Assembly (NCBI GenBank): GCA_965214295.1
Contig: OZ243944.1
Coordinates: 2,232,001-2,296,000 of the forward strand
Length of the DNA stretch: 64,000 bases
DNA from: JAJDUF01 sp965214295
Lineage (GTDB): Bacteria; Chloroflexota; UBA11872; UBA12225; JAJDUF01
Direction: 5' to 3'
Part shown: piece by piece, positions 42,438 to 51,874 of the stretch
Layout of the letters: every line of letters starts with the position of its first letter
Position numbering within the stretch: the first letter of the stretch is position 1
Program-made: the position numbers and the translations under genes
The notes under the pieces: model-generated
Seen by the model: the letters and a program-made list of their open reading frames with translations, nothing else
Told to the model about the DNA's origin: nothing
Database searches by the model: none

Positions 42438-44291
42438 TTAGCGATAGCGGCTGGCTTGCATCTCGTACAGGGTGGCGTAGCGTCCGCCTTGGCCGACTAA
42501 CTCATCGTGGCTGCCGGCCTCGATGGCCTTGCCTTCCTCCAGCACGATGATGTGATCGGCCATCCGGACCGTCGAAAACCGATGGCTGATGAGCAGTGCC
42601 GTCTTGCCGACGACCAGCTCGCGGAATTGCTCGAAGAGCCGGTACTCCGCCTCGGCATCCAGCGCCGCCGTCGGCTCGTCGAGGATGACCAGCGCCGCGT
42701 CGCGCACAAAGCCCCGTGCCAGCCCGACCTTCTGCCACTCACCGCCCGACAGCTCGACGCCGCCCTCGAACTGCCGGGTCAGCGGCGTGTTGTAGCCCTG
42801 CGGGAGCTGGGCCGCGATCTCGTCGGCACCTGCCCATTGCGCCGCCTGCTCGACGCGGCCAGTGAGGGCGCCGGCTGCGTAAGCGCCGACGGCGATGTTC
42901 TCGTGCAGGGTCAGGGAGAACTGGGCAAAGTCCTGATGGACGACCGCGATCCGCTGGCGCAGGGCGGCTAGGTCATATTCCGGGAGCGGCACCCCATCGA
43001 GCAGGATCGTGCCCATGTCAGGGTCGTACATGCGGGTGAGCAACTTGACGAGCGTACTTTTGCCGACGCCGTTGGCGCCGACCAGTGCCGTCACTTTACC
43101 GGCCGGCAGCACGATGCTCACGTCAGCGAGCACGGTCCGGGTGCTCTCGGGATAGCGAAAGCCGACCTGACGCAGCTCGATGCCGGTGCGGAGGCTGGCC
43201 GGGGCTGGGTGGCTCTGCCCCGGTGGTGCCAGGGTGATCGCCGGACCGGCGCTATCCAGGAAACCAAAGATCGTGCGGAGGTGCAGCCATAGCTCGTGCT
43301 GAAAGGCGAGTCCGCGCATGAAGTAGTAGGTGAGGCCTTGGGTCTGCTGCACAGCACCGAGATAAAGCACGATGTCGCCCAGCGTCAACTGACCAGCGCG
43401 CGCCTGCGCCACTACGTACCAGAAGCCGCCGGCCAGGGCCAGCGCATAGAGGCCACTGAACACGGTCGAGAACCGCAGGCCCGCGAGCCGAATGCGATTC
43501 ACCTCGGCCAGCGCCACCGCAAAGCGCTCGCGGAAGCGCTGCCAGAAGAAGTCCCCTAGGCCGAAGACCCGCACTTCTTTGGCTGCGGCCGGCTCAGTGG
43601 TGACGCGAGCGCAGTAGTCCATCTCACGGGCCGGGCGAGACTGCGCCTTCAGCGCTCGGTGCTGCAAGGTGCCGATGCGCCACTCGGCAAACAGATGCGG
43701 CAGGCCCACGACGACCAGGGCGAGCGGTAAGAACGGGTGGAGCCGGCCGAGCAGGATCAATAGGCCCACGAGCGTCAGCGCGGTGCCCACGACCCCTTGC
43801 AGCAGTTGCAACAGCACCAAGGCCATCGCTGATCCTCTCCGTACCATCGTGACCTCATCCTGAAAGGCCGGGCGCTCAATCCGATAGAGGTCCACGAGCC
43901 TGGCCCCGGCCTGCATCTGCCGGCGATCCATTTCCACCGCAGAGCGGTCCTGGAGCCATCCTGTCAGCGCCATTTGGATCGGTCGCAGGCCAGCCGGTAC
44001 GACGAGCGTGAGCGCGTAGACGACGGCCAGGGTCACGGCGCCACCGACGGCCCCCTGATCGCCACCCACCCCGGCGGCAATGGCATCCAGCAGCAGCTTG
44101 GCCAGCCAGACCTGGAGGACCGGCAACAACGATAGGACTGCTAAGAGCACAAGATAGGTGCCCCCGGCCAGTGGGGCGCTCACGATTACCAACGCCAGCC
44201 CGCGCCCATAGAGGCGCAGCACCGCGGGCAGGCCACGCAGCGACGCCAATCCCTTCCGGAGACGTACAAGGACGGCCATCATCCGGTTCAT
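42438..44291 (-). CDS. ABC exporter half-transporter, subunit B of pair 2
   Basis: This 617-residue half-transporter is the paralogue of the one at 9217-11073. It has about six membrane helices and an ATPase domain with GANGVGKST, LSGGEWQK, LVILDEPTAALD and LLISHRFSTVR. I start at the ATG 44291, which gives the same length as the paralogue; the frame open to 44717 reads across the upstream gene and a palindrome and is not used. The partner half-transporter ends 104 bases upstream. Unlike pair 1 the two genes do not overlap, because a palindromic repeat (44333-44363) lies between them. Confidence 0.87.
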   Translation of the reverse strand: MNRMMAVLVRLRKGLASLRGLPAVLRLYGRGLALVIVSAPLAGGTYLVLLAVLSLLPVLQVWLAKLLLDAIAAGVGGDQGAVGGAVTLAVVYALTLVVPAGLRPIQMALTGWLQDRSAVEMDRRQMQAGARLVDLYRIERPAFQDEVTMVRRGSAMALVLLQLLQGVVGTALTLVGLLILLGRLHPFLPLALVVVGLPHLFAEWRIGTLQHRALKAQSRPAREMDYCARVTTEPAAAKEVRVFGLGDFFWQRFRERFAVALAEVNRIRLAGLRFSTVFSGLYALALAGGFWYVVAQARAGQLTLGDIVLYLGAVQQTQGLTYYFMRGLAFQHELWLHLRTIFGFLDSAGPAITLAPPGQSHPAPASLRTGIELRQVGFRYPESTRTVLADVSIVLPAGKVTALVGANGVGKSTLVKLLTRMYDPDMGTILLDGVPLPEYDLAALRQRIAVVHQDFAQFSLTLHENIAVGAYAAGALTGRVEQAAQWAGADEIAAQLPQGYNTPLTRQFEGGVELSGGEWQKVGLARGFVRDAALVILDEPTAALDAEAEYRLFEQFRELVVGKTALLISHRFSTVRMADHIIVLEEGKAIEAGSHDELVGQGGRYATLYEMQASRYR

Positions 44292-44332
44292 GTCACTGCC
44301 GCGCAACCGAGCGCCTGTGCTTGCGTAGGCCG

Positions 44333-44363
44333 CGTAGGGCGCAGCATGCTGCGCCCCTACGCC
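44333..44363. repeat. Palindrome (GTAGGGCGCAGC family) between the two exporter genes
   Basis: The unit gcgtagggcgcagc-atgctgcgcccctacgc is a near-perfect palindrome centred on CATG-like sequence. It belongs to the same family as 3421-3448 and probably inserted here after the operon duplication. Confidence 0.7.
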
Positions 44364-44395
44364 TCCGAGGGGTGAGGGCCAACACGCAATCGTAG

Positions 44396-46258
44396 TCAAG
44401 CATCCTCGCCATCCGCATCCAGGTATTGGGCGGCTTGTAGCCGGTAGAGCCGCGCGTAGGCGCCGTCGTGGGCCAGGAGGTCGGCGTGCGTGCCGGCTTC
44501 TTGAATACGACCGTCGGCTAGGTAGAGGATGCGGTCGGCCATCCGCACCGTCGAGAAGCGATGGCTGATGAGCAAGGTGGTGCGGTCGCGGGTCAACTCT
44601 TGGAAGCGTGTGTAGACTTCGTACTCGGTCTGCACGTCGAGCGCCGCCGTCGGCTCGTCCAGCACCAGGATCGCGCAATCGCGCACGAAGGCCCGCGCCA
44701 AGGCCAGCTTCTGCCACTCGCCGCCGGACAGCTCGCGACCGCCGAATTGGCGGCCCAGCGGCGTCGCCGGGCCGTTCGGGAGCGCCGCGATCACGGCGTC
44801 GGCGCCGGCTTTCGCGGCCGCCGCGTGCAGCCGGGCCTCGTCGTGCCGCGCCTCAACCTGTCCCAGGCCGATGTTCTCCCCGGCGGTCAGCTCATAGCGC
44901 ACGAAGTCTTGGAAGATGACCCCCAGCTGCCGGCGCAGGGCAGCCGGGTCGAACTCCCGCAGGTCAATGCCATCGAGCAGGATGCGCCCCGCCGTCGGGT
45001 CGTAGAGCCGGAGCAGCAGCTTGACGAGCGTGGTCTTGCCGGCGCCATTGCGGCCCACCAGCGCCACCGACTCGTGCCGCCCGAGGTGCAATGAGAGGTC
45101 GCGCAGCACCGGCTCGGACTGGCCGGGGTAGGTGAAGGCCACGTGTTCGAAGGCGATGCCGGCCCGGATAGACGGCGGCACGGGGCGCGGGGACGCGGGG
45201 ACCGGCAGGTCGGGCGGCGCTTCCAGCACGCGAAAGAGGCTGGGGAGGTACCTGAGCATCCGCGGCAGAAAGCCAAGGTTGTAGCCAATTGCGGTGAGGC
45301 GCTGTTGCAGCATGGTGGCTGCGCCGCCGTATAGCACCAGGTCGCCCGGCGTCCGCTGACCCGTGGCGACCAGCCACACGACGTACACGTACACGGCGCC
45401 AACCGCCGCCGCGGCGAGCACGTTGGTGAGGACGACCGCGGTCATCAACTGGCGCCGCAGCCGATTGACCGTCGCTGCGACGCTGGCGAAGATGGTGTCG
45501 TATTGCGTGCGGAAAAAGGGCCCCAGGTCATAGAGACGCACATCCTTGGCCGGCTCCGGCAGCAGCAGCATGTCACGGGCGTACACGAGCCGACGGGTCT
45601 CCGGGGTCTGGTCGTAGAGCATCCGCGTGGTGTGATACTGGTACTCCCACTCCCGCGCCACGAGAGGAAGCGTGGCGACGACCAATAGCACCGGTACGAC
45701 GGGATGCAATGCCAGCAGGACCACGATCAGCCCCGTTGCCGTGAACAGCGCCACGACTAGCTCGGTCCCATAGACCATGATGCTCATGCCGGAGTTGCTC
45801 GCCGGTCCACGGGCGCGCTCCAAGTCGTCGGCGAGGGCCGGGTCTTCGAAGCGGGCGATGCCGTGCCAGCGATTAGCAGTGCGGATCAACTGCTCCGTGA
45901 CGTAGCCGGTCAGCCGGTCGCCGGCCATGCTCTGGAACGTCGAGGCGAAGGGCTGGATCAACTGCCCCACGGCAACGCCCGCTGCCGCCAGGATGATCCA
46001 GATAGCGAGCGGCCAGTGGGCCACCAGCCCGGCGGCGGTCGTGAGTAGACCGAGGTCCAGCGCCGCGCGGTCAATCACCGCCCGCGACAGCAGCAATTGG
46101 AGCGGTGACAGCAACGCCTGCACCACCAGCAAGAGCAGAATGCCGAGTGCGAGCCGGGGACTGGAGCGCCACGCTAGGCGCACCGCCAGCCGGATTAGGC
46201 GGCTGCTTTCCTGGAGGTTCTGCCGAAATGGCTTCGAGCGGTGAAAGTACCAGGGCAC
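44396..46258 (-). CDS. ABC exporter half-transporter, subunit A of pair 2
   Basis: This 620-residue half-transporter is the paralogue of the one at 11070-12962. Shared blocks include LLSPLQLLLSRAVIDRAALD in the membrane domain and GRNGAGKTT, LSGGEWQK, LVLDEPTAALD, LLISHRFSTVR in the ATPase domain. The N-terminus differs (MPWYFHRSKPFRQNLQES) while the core is conserved, so the cargo may be similar. It should pair with the product of 42438-44291. A short AGCTGA-type repeat precedes it. Confidence 0.87.
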   Translation of the reverse strand: MPWYFHRSKPFRQNLQESSRLIRLAVRLAWRSSPRLALGILLLLVVQALLSPLQLLLSRAVIDRAALDLGLLTTAAGLVAHWPLAIWIILAAAGVAVGQLIQPFASTFQSMAGDRLTGYVTEQLIRTANRWHGIARFEDPALADDLERARGPASNSGMSIMVYGTELVVALFTATGLIVVLLALHPVVPVLLVVATLPLVAREWEYQYHTTRMLYDQTPETRRLVYARDMLLLPEPAKDVRLYDLGPFFRTQYDTIFASVAATVNRLRRQLMTAVVLTNVLAAAAVGAVYVYVVWLVATGQRTPGDLVLYGGAATMLQQRLTAIGYNLGFLPRMLRYLPSLFRVLEAPPDLPVPASPRPVPPSIRAGIAFEHVAFTYPGQSEPVLRDLSLHLGRHESVALVGRNGAGKTTLVKLLLRLYDPTAGRILLDGIDLREFDPAALRRQLGVIFQDFVRYELTAGENIGLGQVEARHDEARLHAAAAKAGADAVIAALPNGPATPLGRQFGGRELSGGEWQKLALARAFVRDCAILVLDEPTAALDVQTEYEVYTRFQELTRDRTTLLISHRFSTVRMADRILYLADGRIQEAGTHADLLAHDGAYARLYRLQAAQYLDADGEDA

Positions 46259-46269
46259 AAATCCACCTC

Positions 46270-46308
46270 ATCTAGCGGTTAGCTCTCAGCTACTAGCTCT
46301 CAGCTTGA
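46270..46308. repeat. AGCTGA-type short repeat
   Basis: The tract repeats tagctctcagctac-like words in front of the exporter operon; it resembles 2146-2190. Confidence 0.45.
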
Positions 46309-46327
46309 CACGATAGCAGGCCAGGGG

Positions 46328-47788
46328 TTAGGTCACGTCAGCCGCACGTGCAATGTCGAGCAAGTCCGGCTCGTGCTCGACAGCCGCCTCGACCGTCTGG
46401 CGGACCAGAGCGATGTCTACGCCATCTTCCTTGAAGAGGCCGGCGAGGTCGTGATCCGGTTCGGCCTCGGCCAGGTCTACTAGCGCCAGCAGGAGGTGGC
46501 CGGTGCCCAGGCGCCGATGACCTAGGCGCTCGGCCACTGCGACGGCCCGCTCGGCGAGCCGCACCGTCTCGCGCAGCCAAGCCTTGTCGGCCGTTTTCTG
46601 GCGCTGGGGAGGGCTATCCCCAAGCACCCGCTCCAAGGCCGCGCGGGTGTGTCGCAGCCGTTCCTGCCAAGCGTCCGGGGACGTGATGCCGGCCTGCGCT
46701 AACACGGCAGTATGGGCATAGATCGGCACCTCCGCTTGGAGCGCGAGGATAATGGCATCGGTGGGACGCGCCTGAACCTGTCCGGTGCGCCGCCCATGTT
46801 TGAGGACAATGGTGCTGGAGAGCATGTCATCTTGGGCCGCGGTGAGCCGCACTTCCTGAATGGTGGCGCCACCGGCAGTCGCCAGCTCAAGCATGAGCCG
46901 GTGGGGCAACGGCCGCGGCGTCACCGGCTGCCGGGCCAGCGCAATGACATCCAGCTCGTAAGCAGCGACGACGACGGCCAGATACCGCTTGTCCGGTTGG
47001 GTAGGCACGCCGGCACCGGCAGCCGGCGCCGCCACGCGCTTGAGCACGACGGCGCGAGCGGCCGGCTCGTGACGAACACCGGGCCTCCCGCCGCCGGCAA
47101 AGCGCACACTATCTACCGTCATCTCTACATAGGTCATCGCCAGTCTCCTTGCTCTGGTGCGACTGCTCGGCGCGTAGGGTGGGCGGGCAAACTCCGCGTA
47201 GCCCGCGGCTACGAGCGGGGCCAGCTCGCGCCGTAGCCGCTCGCGGGCGTGCTGCAGGCGACTGCGAACCGTGCTCGGTGGCACGCTCAACATGGCCGCG
47301 ATCTCGCCATAGGTCAGGCCCTCGACATAGTGCGCCAGAATGGCCTGTTGTTGCGGATTGGGCAGTGCCGAGAGCGCCCGGCCAATGGTGCGGGCCAGAT
47401 CGGCCGCTTCCCAGGCAGCTTCAGGCGAGGCACCCTCACCGGCCAAGTACGGCTCGACCGCTGCGGGGTCGGTCGCCAGTAGCGCCTCCAGCGACTGCGG
47501 CACCCGGCTGGTGCGGCGGCGGCGCCACCAGAGCCTCGCCCGGTTGAGGGCGATGGTGTAGAGCCACGGTCCGAACCGCTCCGGCTCGTGCAAGTCCGAA
47601 AGCCGGGTGGCGGCCTGAAGCACGGTTTCCTGGGCCAGGTCTTCGGCCTCGATCCAGTTGCCGGTGGCCCGCGCGAGCAGCTTGTGGACAACAGACCAGT
47701 GCCGACTGATGAGCACAGCCAGCGCGCTCGCACGACCGGCCCGCGCTTGACGGACCAGGTAGCCATCGGATGCGGCGCCGGTGTCCAT
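46328..47788 (-). CDS. Fusion of ECF sigma factor, bifunctional nuclease (BFN/DUF151) and Clp-N-like domain
   Basis: This 486-residue protein joins three modules. Residues 10-205 are an ECF sigma factor with region 2 (ATGNWIEAEDLAQETVLQAA, FGPWLYTIALNRARLWWRR) and region 4 (LTYGEIAAMLSVPPSTVRSR, LQHARERLRREL). Residues about 218-390 match the bifunctional nuclease domain (YVEMTVDSVRF, LDVIALARQPVTPRPLPHRL, ARPTDAIILALQAEVPIYAH). Residues about 410-475 resemble a Clp N-terminal repeat (ERAVAVAERLGHRRLGTGHL, LLALVDLAEAE). The ATG 47788 has GGGAGG upstream. It could be a sigma factor with its own regulatory module; no anti-sigma gene is visible next to it. Confidence 0.8.
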   Translation of the reverse strand: MDTGAASDGYLVRQARAGRASALAVLISRHWSVVHKLLARATGNWIEAEDLAQETVLQAATRLSDLHEPERFGPWLYTIALNRARLWWRRRRTSRVPQSLEALLATDPAAVEPYLAGEGASPEAAWEAADLARTIGRALSALPNPQQQAILAHYVEGLTYGEIAAMLSVPPSTVRSRLQHARERLRRELAPLVAAGYAEFARPPYAPSSRTRARRLAMTYVEMTVDSVRFAGGGRPGVRHEPAARAVVLKRVAAPAAGAGVPTQPDKRYLAVVVAAYELDVIALARQPVTPRPLPHRLMLELATAGGATIQEVRLTAAQDDMLSSTIVLKHGRRTGQVQARPTDAIILALQAEVPIYAHTAVLAQAGITSPDAWQERLRHTRAALERVLGDSPPQRQKTADKAWLRETVRLAERAVAVAERLGHRRLGTGHLLLALVDLAEAEPDHDLAGLFKEDGVDIALVRQTVEAAVEHEPDLLDIARAADVT

Positions 47789-48029
47789 CACCCTCCCTAT
47801 AGATATAGATGCCTTCCGGGCCGACATTGTCTCAGCCCGTCATGGGAGAAACGACCGACCCGAAGGGACGCTCGCTCCGCGGAGGAGGTGGATTCTCGCT
47901 GGCGGGGGATGACGCGGGAGATGGCGGAATGACCGGGGAGCGGTCTCGCCCTCGCTATCAGCCAGCGATGGGGAGGGGACAGGGGAAGAGGCGCAGCCAG
48001 GGATCAGGGAGGTGAAGGGTGCCGGCGGC
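47789..48029. other. Short intergenic region with degenerate repeats
   Basis: The stretch contains a few worn REP-like words (ggtggattctcgctggcggg, gcggaatgaccggggagcgg). I see no gene or clear promoter in it. Confidence 0.4.
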
Positions 48030-48488
48030 CTAGCTGCCGCCGAAGAGCCGGCGGAAGAGCCCCATCAGCCCACTCGAAGACTCGGCGTTCTGGGCACGAT
48101 GCTGCTCGACGGCCTCGACGAGGTTGCCTGGTAGCGCGCCGAAGCTCTCCAGTCGCTTCACGAGATAGGCGTGCGCGCCAAGCTCCACCGCCTGCGTGCC
48201 GATGATGTCCTCGGCCAGTCCGGTTAGCACCACGATGGGGAGACCAACCTCCCACTCCAGGACCGTCTCCAACGTACGTAGCCCACTACAGTCCGGCAGG
48301 CCCAAGTCCAGTAGCACGATGTCAAACTCCCGGATCGCAAACTGATGCTGGGCACGCATCAGTCGGCCTTCGTTATAGATCTCGAAATGCGCCTCCGTTG
48401 ACTCGCTGAGGCTCTCCTTGATGAGGTCCACATCGTCGGGGTTGTCTTCCACCAAGAGTACGTTGATGGTGGGCGGGGTGTTCGTCAT
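48030..48488 (-). CDS. Response regulator receiver protein
   Basis: This 152-residue single-domain response regulator starts INVLLVEDNPDDVDLIKES with the acid pocket and has the phosphoacceptor Asp in FDIVLLDLGLPDCSG (about residue 61), the Thr in PIVVLTGLAED and Lys in AYLVKRLES. The C-terminus has a short Gly/Phe-rich tail and no DNA-binding output domain. It lies 19 bases downstream of a second regulator, in the same operon as a histidine kinase, so it is probably a phosphorelay partner. Confidence 0.9.
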   Translation of the reverse strand: MTNTPPTINVLLVEDNPDDVDLIKESLSESTEAHFEIYNEGRLMRAQHQFAIREFDIVLLDLGLPDCSGLRTLETVLEWEVGLPIVVLTGLAEDIIGTQAVELGAHAYLVKRLESFGALPGNLVEAVEQHRAQNAESSSGLMGLFRRLFGGS

Positions 48489-48507
48489 ATGTCACTCCAT
48501 CTGTCGG

Positions 48508-48966
48508 CTATTGGATGCAGCCGGTTCTGGGTAGCTTCACCACGGTAAGCCAGAAATCCTCAATCGCATGGATCACCCGCGAAAACTGCTCGAAATCCAC
48601 GGGCTTGGTGATATAGCAGTTCGCATGCAGATCATAGGCCCGTAGGATGTCTTCATCGGCTGATGAGGTCGTCAGGACAACGACCGGAATGCACCGCAGC
48701 TTCGGGTCGTTCTTGATCTCCGCCAGCACCTCGCGTCCGCTTTTCTTCGGCAGGTTCAGGTCCAGCAGGATGAGATCGGGCCGGGGTGCCTGGACATATT
48801 CGCCCTCGCGGTGCAGAAAGGCTAAGGCGGCCACGCCGTCGCTGACCACGTGCAAGCGGTTGGCGATCTTGGCGTCCTCCAGGGCCTCAATGGTCAGGTC
48901 CACGTCGTCCGGGTTGTCCTCGACCAGCAGCATCTCAATGGACGCCCCCGGCACGATTGCACTCAT
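48508..48966 (-). CDS. Response regulator receiver protein, Rcp1-like
   Basis: This 152-residue regulator is of the Rcp1 type that partners Cph1-like histidine kinases. It has EMLLVEDNPDDVDLTIEALE, the phosphoacceptor Asp in PDLILLDLNLPKKSGREV, the typical EIKNDPKLRCIPVVVLTTSS and CYITKPVDFEQFSRVI with the conserved Lys. It ends without an output domain. The start overlaps the kinase stop by four bases (ATGA), so kinase and regulator are made together. Confidence 0.92.
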   Translation of the reverse strand: MSAIVPGASIEMLLVEDNPDDVDLTIEALEDAKIANRLHVVSDGVAALAFLHREGEYVQAPRPDLILLDLNLPKKSGREVLAEIKNDPKLRCIPVVVLTTSSADEDILRAYDLHANCYITKPVDFEQFSRVIHAIEDFWLTVVKLPRTGCIQ

Positions 48967-50273
48967 GCCTCGTCATCCTCCACCGCCGGGAGCGTGAAGG
49001 AGAAGGTCGCTCCCTGCCCGACCTGCGATTCGACCGAGAGCTGTCCCCCGTGACGCTCGACGATCTTCTGGCAGATGGCCAATCCGATACCGGTCCCCGA
49101 GTACTCGTCCCGCGTGTGCAGGCGCTGAAAGACGAGAAAGATACGATCCGCGTACTCCGGGTCAATGCCGATCCCGTTATCGCGCACGGCGAACCGCCAG
49201 CGCGCCGCTTGCCGCTGCACGGTGATGTGGATGCGCGGCGGGCGGTCGCCGCGGTACTTCAGAGCGTTGCCGAGCAGGTTCTGCAGGAGCTGCCCCAACT
49301 GCGTAGCGTCCGCCCGTACCGTGGGGAGCGGATCCCAGGTGATCTCAGCGGCCGTCTCCTGAATCGTAACCGCCAGGCCCTCCAGCACGTGGTTCAAGAC
49401 ATTGGCCGTCTCGGTCGGCACCATGTCACGACCGCGCGTGCCGACCCGCGAGTAGGCGAGCAGGTCGTTGATGAGGGTTCGCATGCGCTCGACCGCGGCC
49501 ACACTGCGGTTGATGTACCGGTCGGCCCGGTCGTCGATCCGGCCCTCATAGCGCCGCGCGAGGAGCTGGACATAGCTGCCGACCACCCGCAGCGGCTCCT
49601 GCAGATCGTGGGAAGCCACATACGCGAACTGCTCAAGCTCCCCATTCGAGCGCGCCAGTGCAACGGTGCGCTCCTCCAGCGCTTGAAAAAGGCGGGCGTG
49701 CTCTATCGCGATCACCGCCTGGTCGGCAAACGTCTCCAGCAGGGCCACCTCCGGCGCCGTGAAGGGGCGCACGCGCTGGCGGCGCACGGAGATCGTACCG
49801 ATGGCGGAATCTTCGTGGAGCAGGGGGGTCACGAGGATGGTGCGCGTGCCATCTTGCCTTTGGAGCGCCTTCGCCGTGGGGAACTCGCCTTCCGACACGG
49901 CTGCTAGATCATGGATGTGGAGTGTGCAGCGATCCACGACCGCGCGACCATTAACCGACGTGCGATCAACCGGCGTCCGCGCCATGGCCCCGGCCTCACC
50001 GGTCCGAGACACCGGGAGCGCCCCGTGATAGGCGGCCAGGCGCAGGCCCGCTCCTTCCACACGGGAGACTGACGCCAGCCGCGCATGACACAGCCGGGCC
50101 GCCTGAGTGGCAATGGCATCCAACACAGTCTGGAGATCGGTAGGCGAGCGGCTGATAATGCGGATGGTCTCGCTCGTCGCAACTTGGTGCGCGCGGGCCT
50201 CCGCGAGCTGCTGCCGGAGCGTAGCCACTTCCGTCCCGTCCGCGGCCGTCGCATGTGGTATCCGTATGGTCAT
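48963..50273 (-). CDS. GAF-domain sensor histidine kinase
   Basis: This 436-residue cytoplasmic kinase has a GAF domain (residues about 50-195, with ARLASVSRVEGAGLRLAAYH). Then come a HisKA domain with the H-box FAYVASHDLQEPLRVVGSYV (His near 225) and an HATPase domain with LLQNLLGNALKYRGDRP, VRDNGIGIDPEYADRIF and YSGTGIGLAICQKIVERHGG. The GAF lacks the bilin-binding Cys-His pair, so it is not an evident phytochrome. With two linked regulators it forms a compact signal cassette. The signal is unknown. Confidence 0.92.
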   Translation of the reverse strand: MTIRIPHATAADGTEVATLRQQLAEARAHQVATSETIRIISRSPTDLQTVLDAIATQAARLCHARLASVSRVEGAGLRLAAYHGALPVSRTGEAGAMARTPVDRTSVNGRAVVDRCTLHIHDLAAVSEGEFPTAKALQRQDGTRTILVTPLLHEDSAIGTISVRRQRVRPFTAPEVALLETFADQAVIAIEHARLFQALEERTVALARSNGELEQFAYVASHDLQEPLRVVGSYVQLLARRYEGRIDDRADRYINRSVAAVERMRTLINDLLAYSRVGTRGRDMVPTETANVLNHVLEGLAVTIQETAAEITWDPLPTVRADATQLGQLLQNLLGNALKYRGDRPPRIHITVQRQAARWRFAVRDNGIGIDPEYADRIFLVFQRLHTRDEYSGTGIGLAICQKIVERHGGQLSVESQVGQGATFSFTLPAVEDDEA

Positions 50274-50362
50274 GGGTGCGACTCTCTTTTTCTCGCGGAC
50301 AAGGGCCTACCCGGCTAGTATACGCCTCCCTGGAAATAACGGCCACGCCAGCGGCACAAGAG

Positions 50363-51364
50363 CTACGTTAGGAGGTTGTCCAGGGCATCGAGCGAGGCGC
50401 GACGCTCGGCCTGCCGCCGGCGCCGGCGGCGGCAGGCCGCCGGGAGCGCCCGTAGCCCGACCCATTGCCCCCGCAGTCGCGCCCGCGCTGCCGGCTCGCG
50501 GCTATGGTACAGGGCCTCCGCTGCAATCCGCAGCTGCGCCGCGAGCACACGCCACCAGTAGCGTCGCAGGAACGGCCCCGGCAGGTTCATCACCGCTACC
50601 AGCAGGATGTTCCGGCCGCAAAAGTAGCTCGCCAGCGGCCCGCCGCCGGTCGCCGACAAGCGATGGCGCACCCGCGCTTGTGGGACGTACAGGCAGCGAT
50701 AGCCGCGTAGCTGCAAGCGCCAAGCCAAGTCCACGTCCTCACAGTACATGCCGAGCCACTCGTCAAAGCCACCGGCGGCAAGCACCACGTCGCGGCGGTA
50801 GGCGGCGGCAGCCGCGCAGGGGCCAAACACCCATTCTTGCCGATCGAAGCGGCCGTCATCGTTGGTCCAGACCCCGCGATTGCTCGGCACGCCATTGCGG
50901 CCATACCCGTCACCGGCCGAGTGGAGCACGTCAGGACGGTCCGTCAGCAGGATTTTCGAGGCGCAGGACGCCAGCGTACCGTCCACATCGGCCAGCAGCG
51001 GCGCACAGAGCGCTGCCAGCCAGTCCGGTTCCGGCTCGGCGTCGTTGTTCAAGAGCACCGCGATGTCGCCGCGGGCAGCACGCAACCCGGCATTGACCGC
51101 CCGCGCAAAGCCGCCGTTTTGGGCCAGCACCAGGGGCAGCACCCACGGATAGTCGCGGCGTAGCAGTGTCACCGTGTCGTCGGTGGACCCGTCATCCACA
51201 ACGATGACTTGCGCTGGGCGGCAGGTCTGGCGCGCTACGGCGTCGAGGCAGCTTGGTAAAAGGTGCGCGCCGTTCCAGGACGGGATAAGGACCGATATCT
51301 CCTGGGCCGCGCTCGCCGGCGGCGCTTCGGCGGCGGGCGGCAATTGCAATTCAGTAGCAGCCAT
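50363..51364 (-). CDS. Family 2 glycosyltransferase (rhamnosyltransferase-like)
   Basis: This 333-residue GT-A enzyme has EISVLIPSWNGAHLLPSCLD, QVIVVDDGSTDDTVTLLRRD, VLLNNDAEPEPDWL as the DXD region, and FGPCAAAAAYRRDVVLAAGG with MYCEDVDLAWRLQLRGYRCL. The C-terminus is Arg-rich. It stands outside the exopolysaccharide cluster at 32-41 kb but the signature is very like that of 34145-35092. It lies upstream of the histidine-kinase cassette and downstream of a peroxiredoxin gene in the same direction. Confidence 0.9.
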   Translation of the reverse strand: MAATELQLPPAAEAPPASAAQEISVLIPSWNGAHLLPSCLDAVARQTCRPAQVIVVDDGSTDDTVTLLRRDYPWVLPLVLAQNGGFARAVNAGLRAARGDIAVLLNNDAEPEPDWLAALCAPLLADVDGTLASCASKILLTDRPDVLHSAGDGYGRNGVPSNRGVWTNDDGRFDRQEWVFGPCAAAAAYRRDVVLAAGGFDEWLGMYCEDVDLAWRLQLRGYRCLYVPQARVRHRLSATGGGPLASYFCGRNILLVAVMNLPGPFLRRYWWRVLAAQLRIAAEALYHSREPAARARLRGQWVGLRALPAACRRRRRRQAERRASLDALDNLLT

Positions 51365-51409
51365 GGGTCAGGAGGCTGTAGCGCGGCGGTGAGCGCTCAC
51401 GGGCAAGCG

Positions 51410-51874
51410 TTATTCTTGTACGGCTGCGAGCGCATCCAAGAGCGCCTGGTACTGCGCGGGGTCACGCACGTCATAGCTCTCGTTCTTCCAACGCACTATC
51501 CCCTCGCGATCCACGACAAACAGCGCCCGCCGGGCCACCGTGCCCTGTGGACTGAGGACATCGTACCGTTTGATGACCGCGAGCTGCGTATCGGCTAAGA
51601 GCGGATAGGATAGGCCGCCGAGCTTATCACACCATTGATCGTGGGAAGCAACCGAGTCGGCGCTGATACCGAGGATTTCGGCTCCCAAGGCCTGGAAGTG
51701 AGCGTATTCCCGCTGAAAGGTGGTCATCTCGATAGTACACCCGCCGGTGTCGTCCTTGGGGTAGAAGGCCAGGAGCACGTTACGATCACCATGGTAGTGG
51801 GAGAGCTTGACTGTGGCGCCTCCTGCTGCCGCCAGCTCAAAGTCCGGGGCCGCTTGTCCCACCTCGACGCTCAT
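51410..51874 (-). CDS. Peroxiredoxin (Bcp/AhpC-TSA family)
   Basis: This 154-residue thiol peroxidase reduces hydrogen and organic peroxides. It has the N-terminal GQAAPDFELAAAGGATVKLS and the peroxidatic Cys in FYPKDDTGGCTIEMTTFQRE (Cys near residue 47), where TGGCT stands for the usual TPGCT. The Arg region is also present (LFVVDREGIVRW). A further Cys is in SHDQWCDKLGG; whether it resolves the disulfide is unclear. The ATG 51874 has AAGGAGGAG upstream. Confidence 0.9.
   Translation of the reverse strand: MSVEVGQAAPDFELAAAGGATVKLSHYHGDRNVLLAFYPKDDTGGCTIEMTTFQREYAHFQALGAEILGISADSVASHDQWCDKLGGLSYPLLADTQLAVIKRYDVLSPQGTVARRALFVVDREGIVRWKNESYDVRDPAQYQALLDALAAVQE

Noticed and set aside
44292..44717. 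N-terminal extension of the ABC half-transporter to 44717
   Set aside because: It reads through the preceding gene and a palindrome; the paralogue starts at the position equivalent to 44291.
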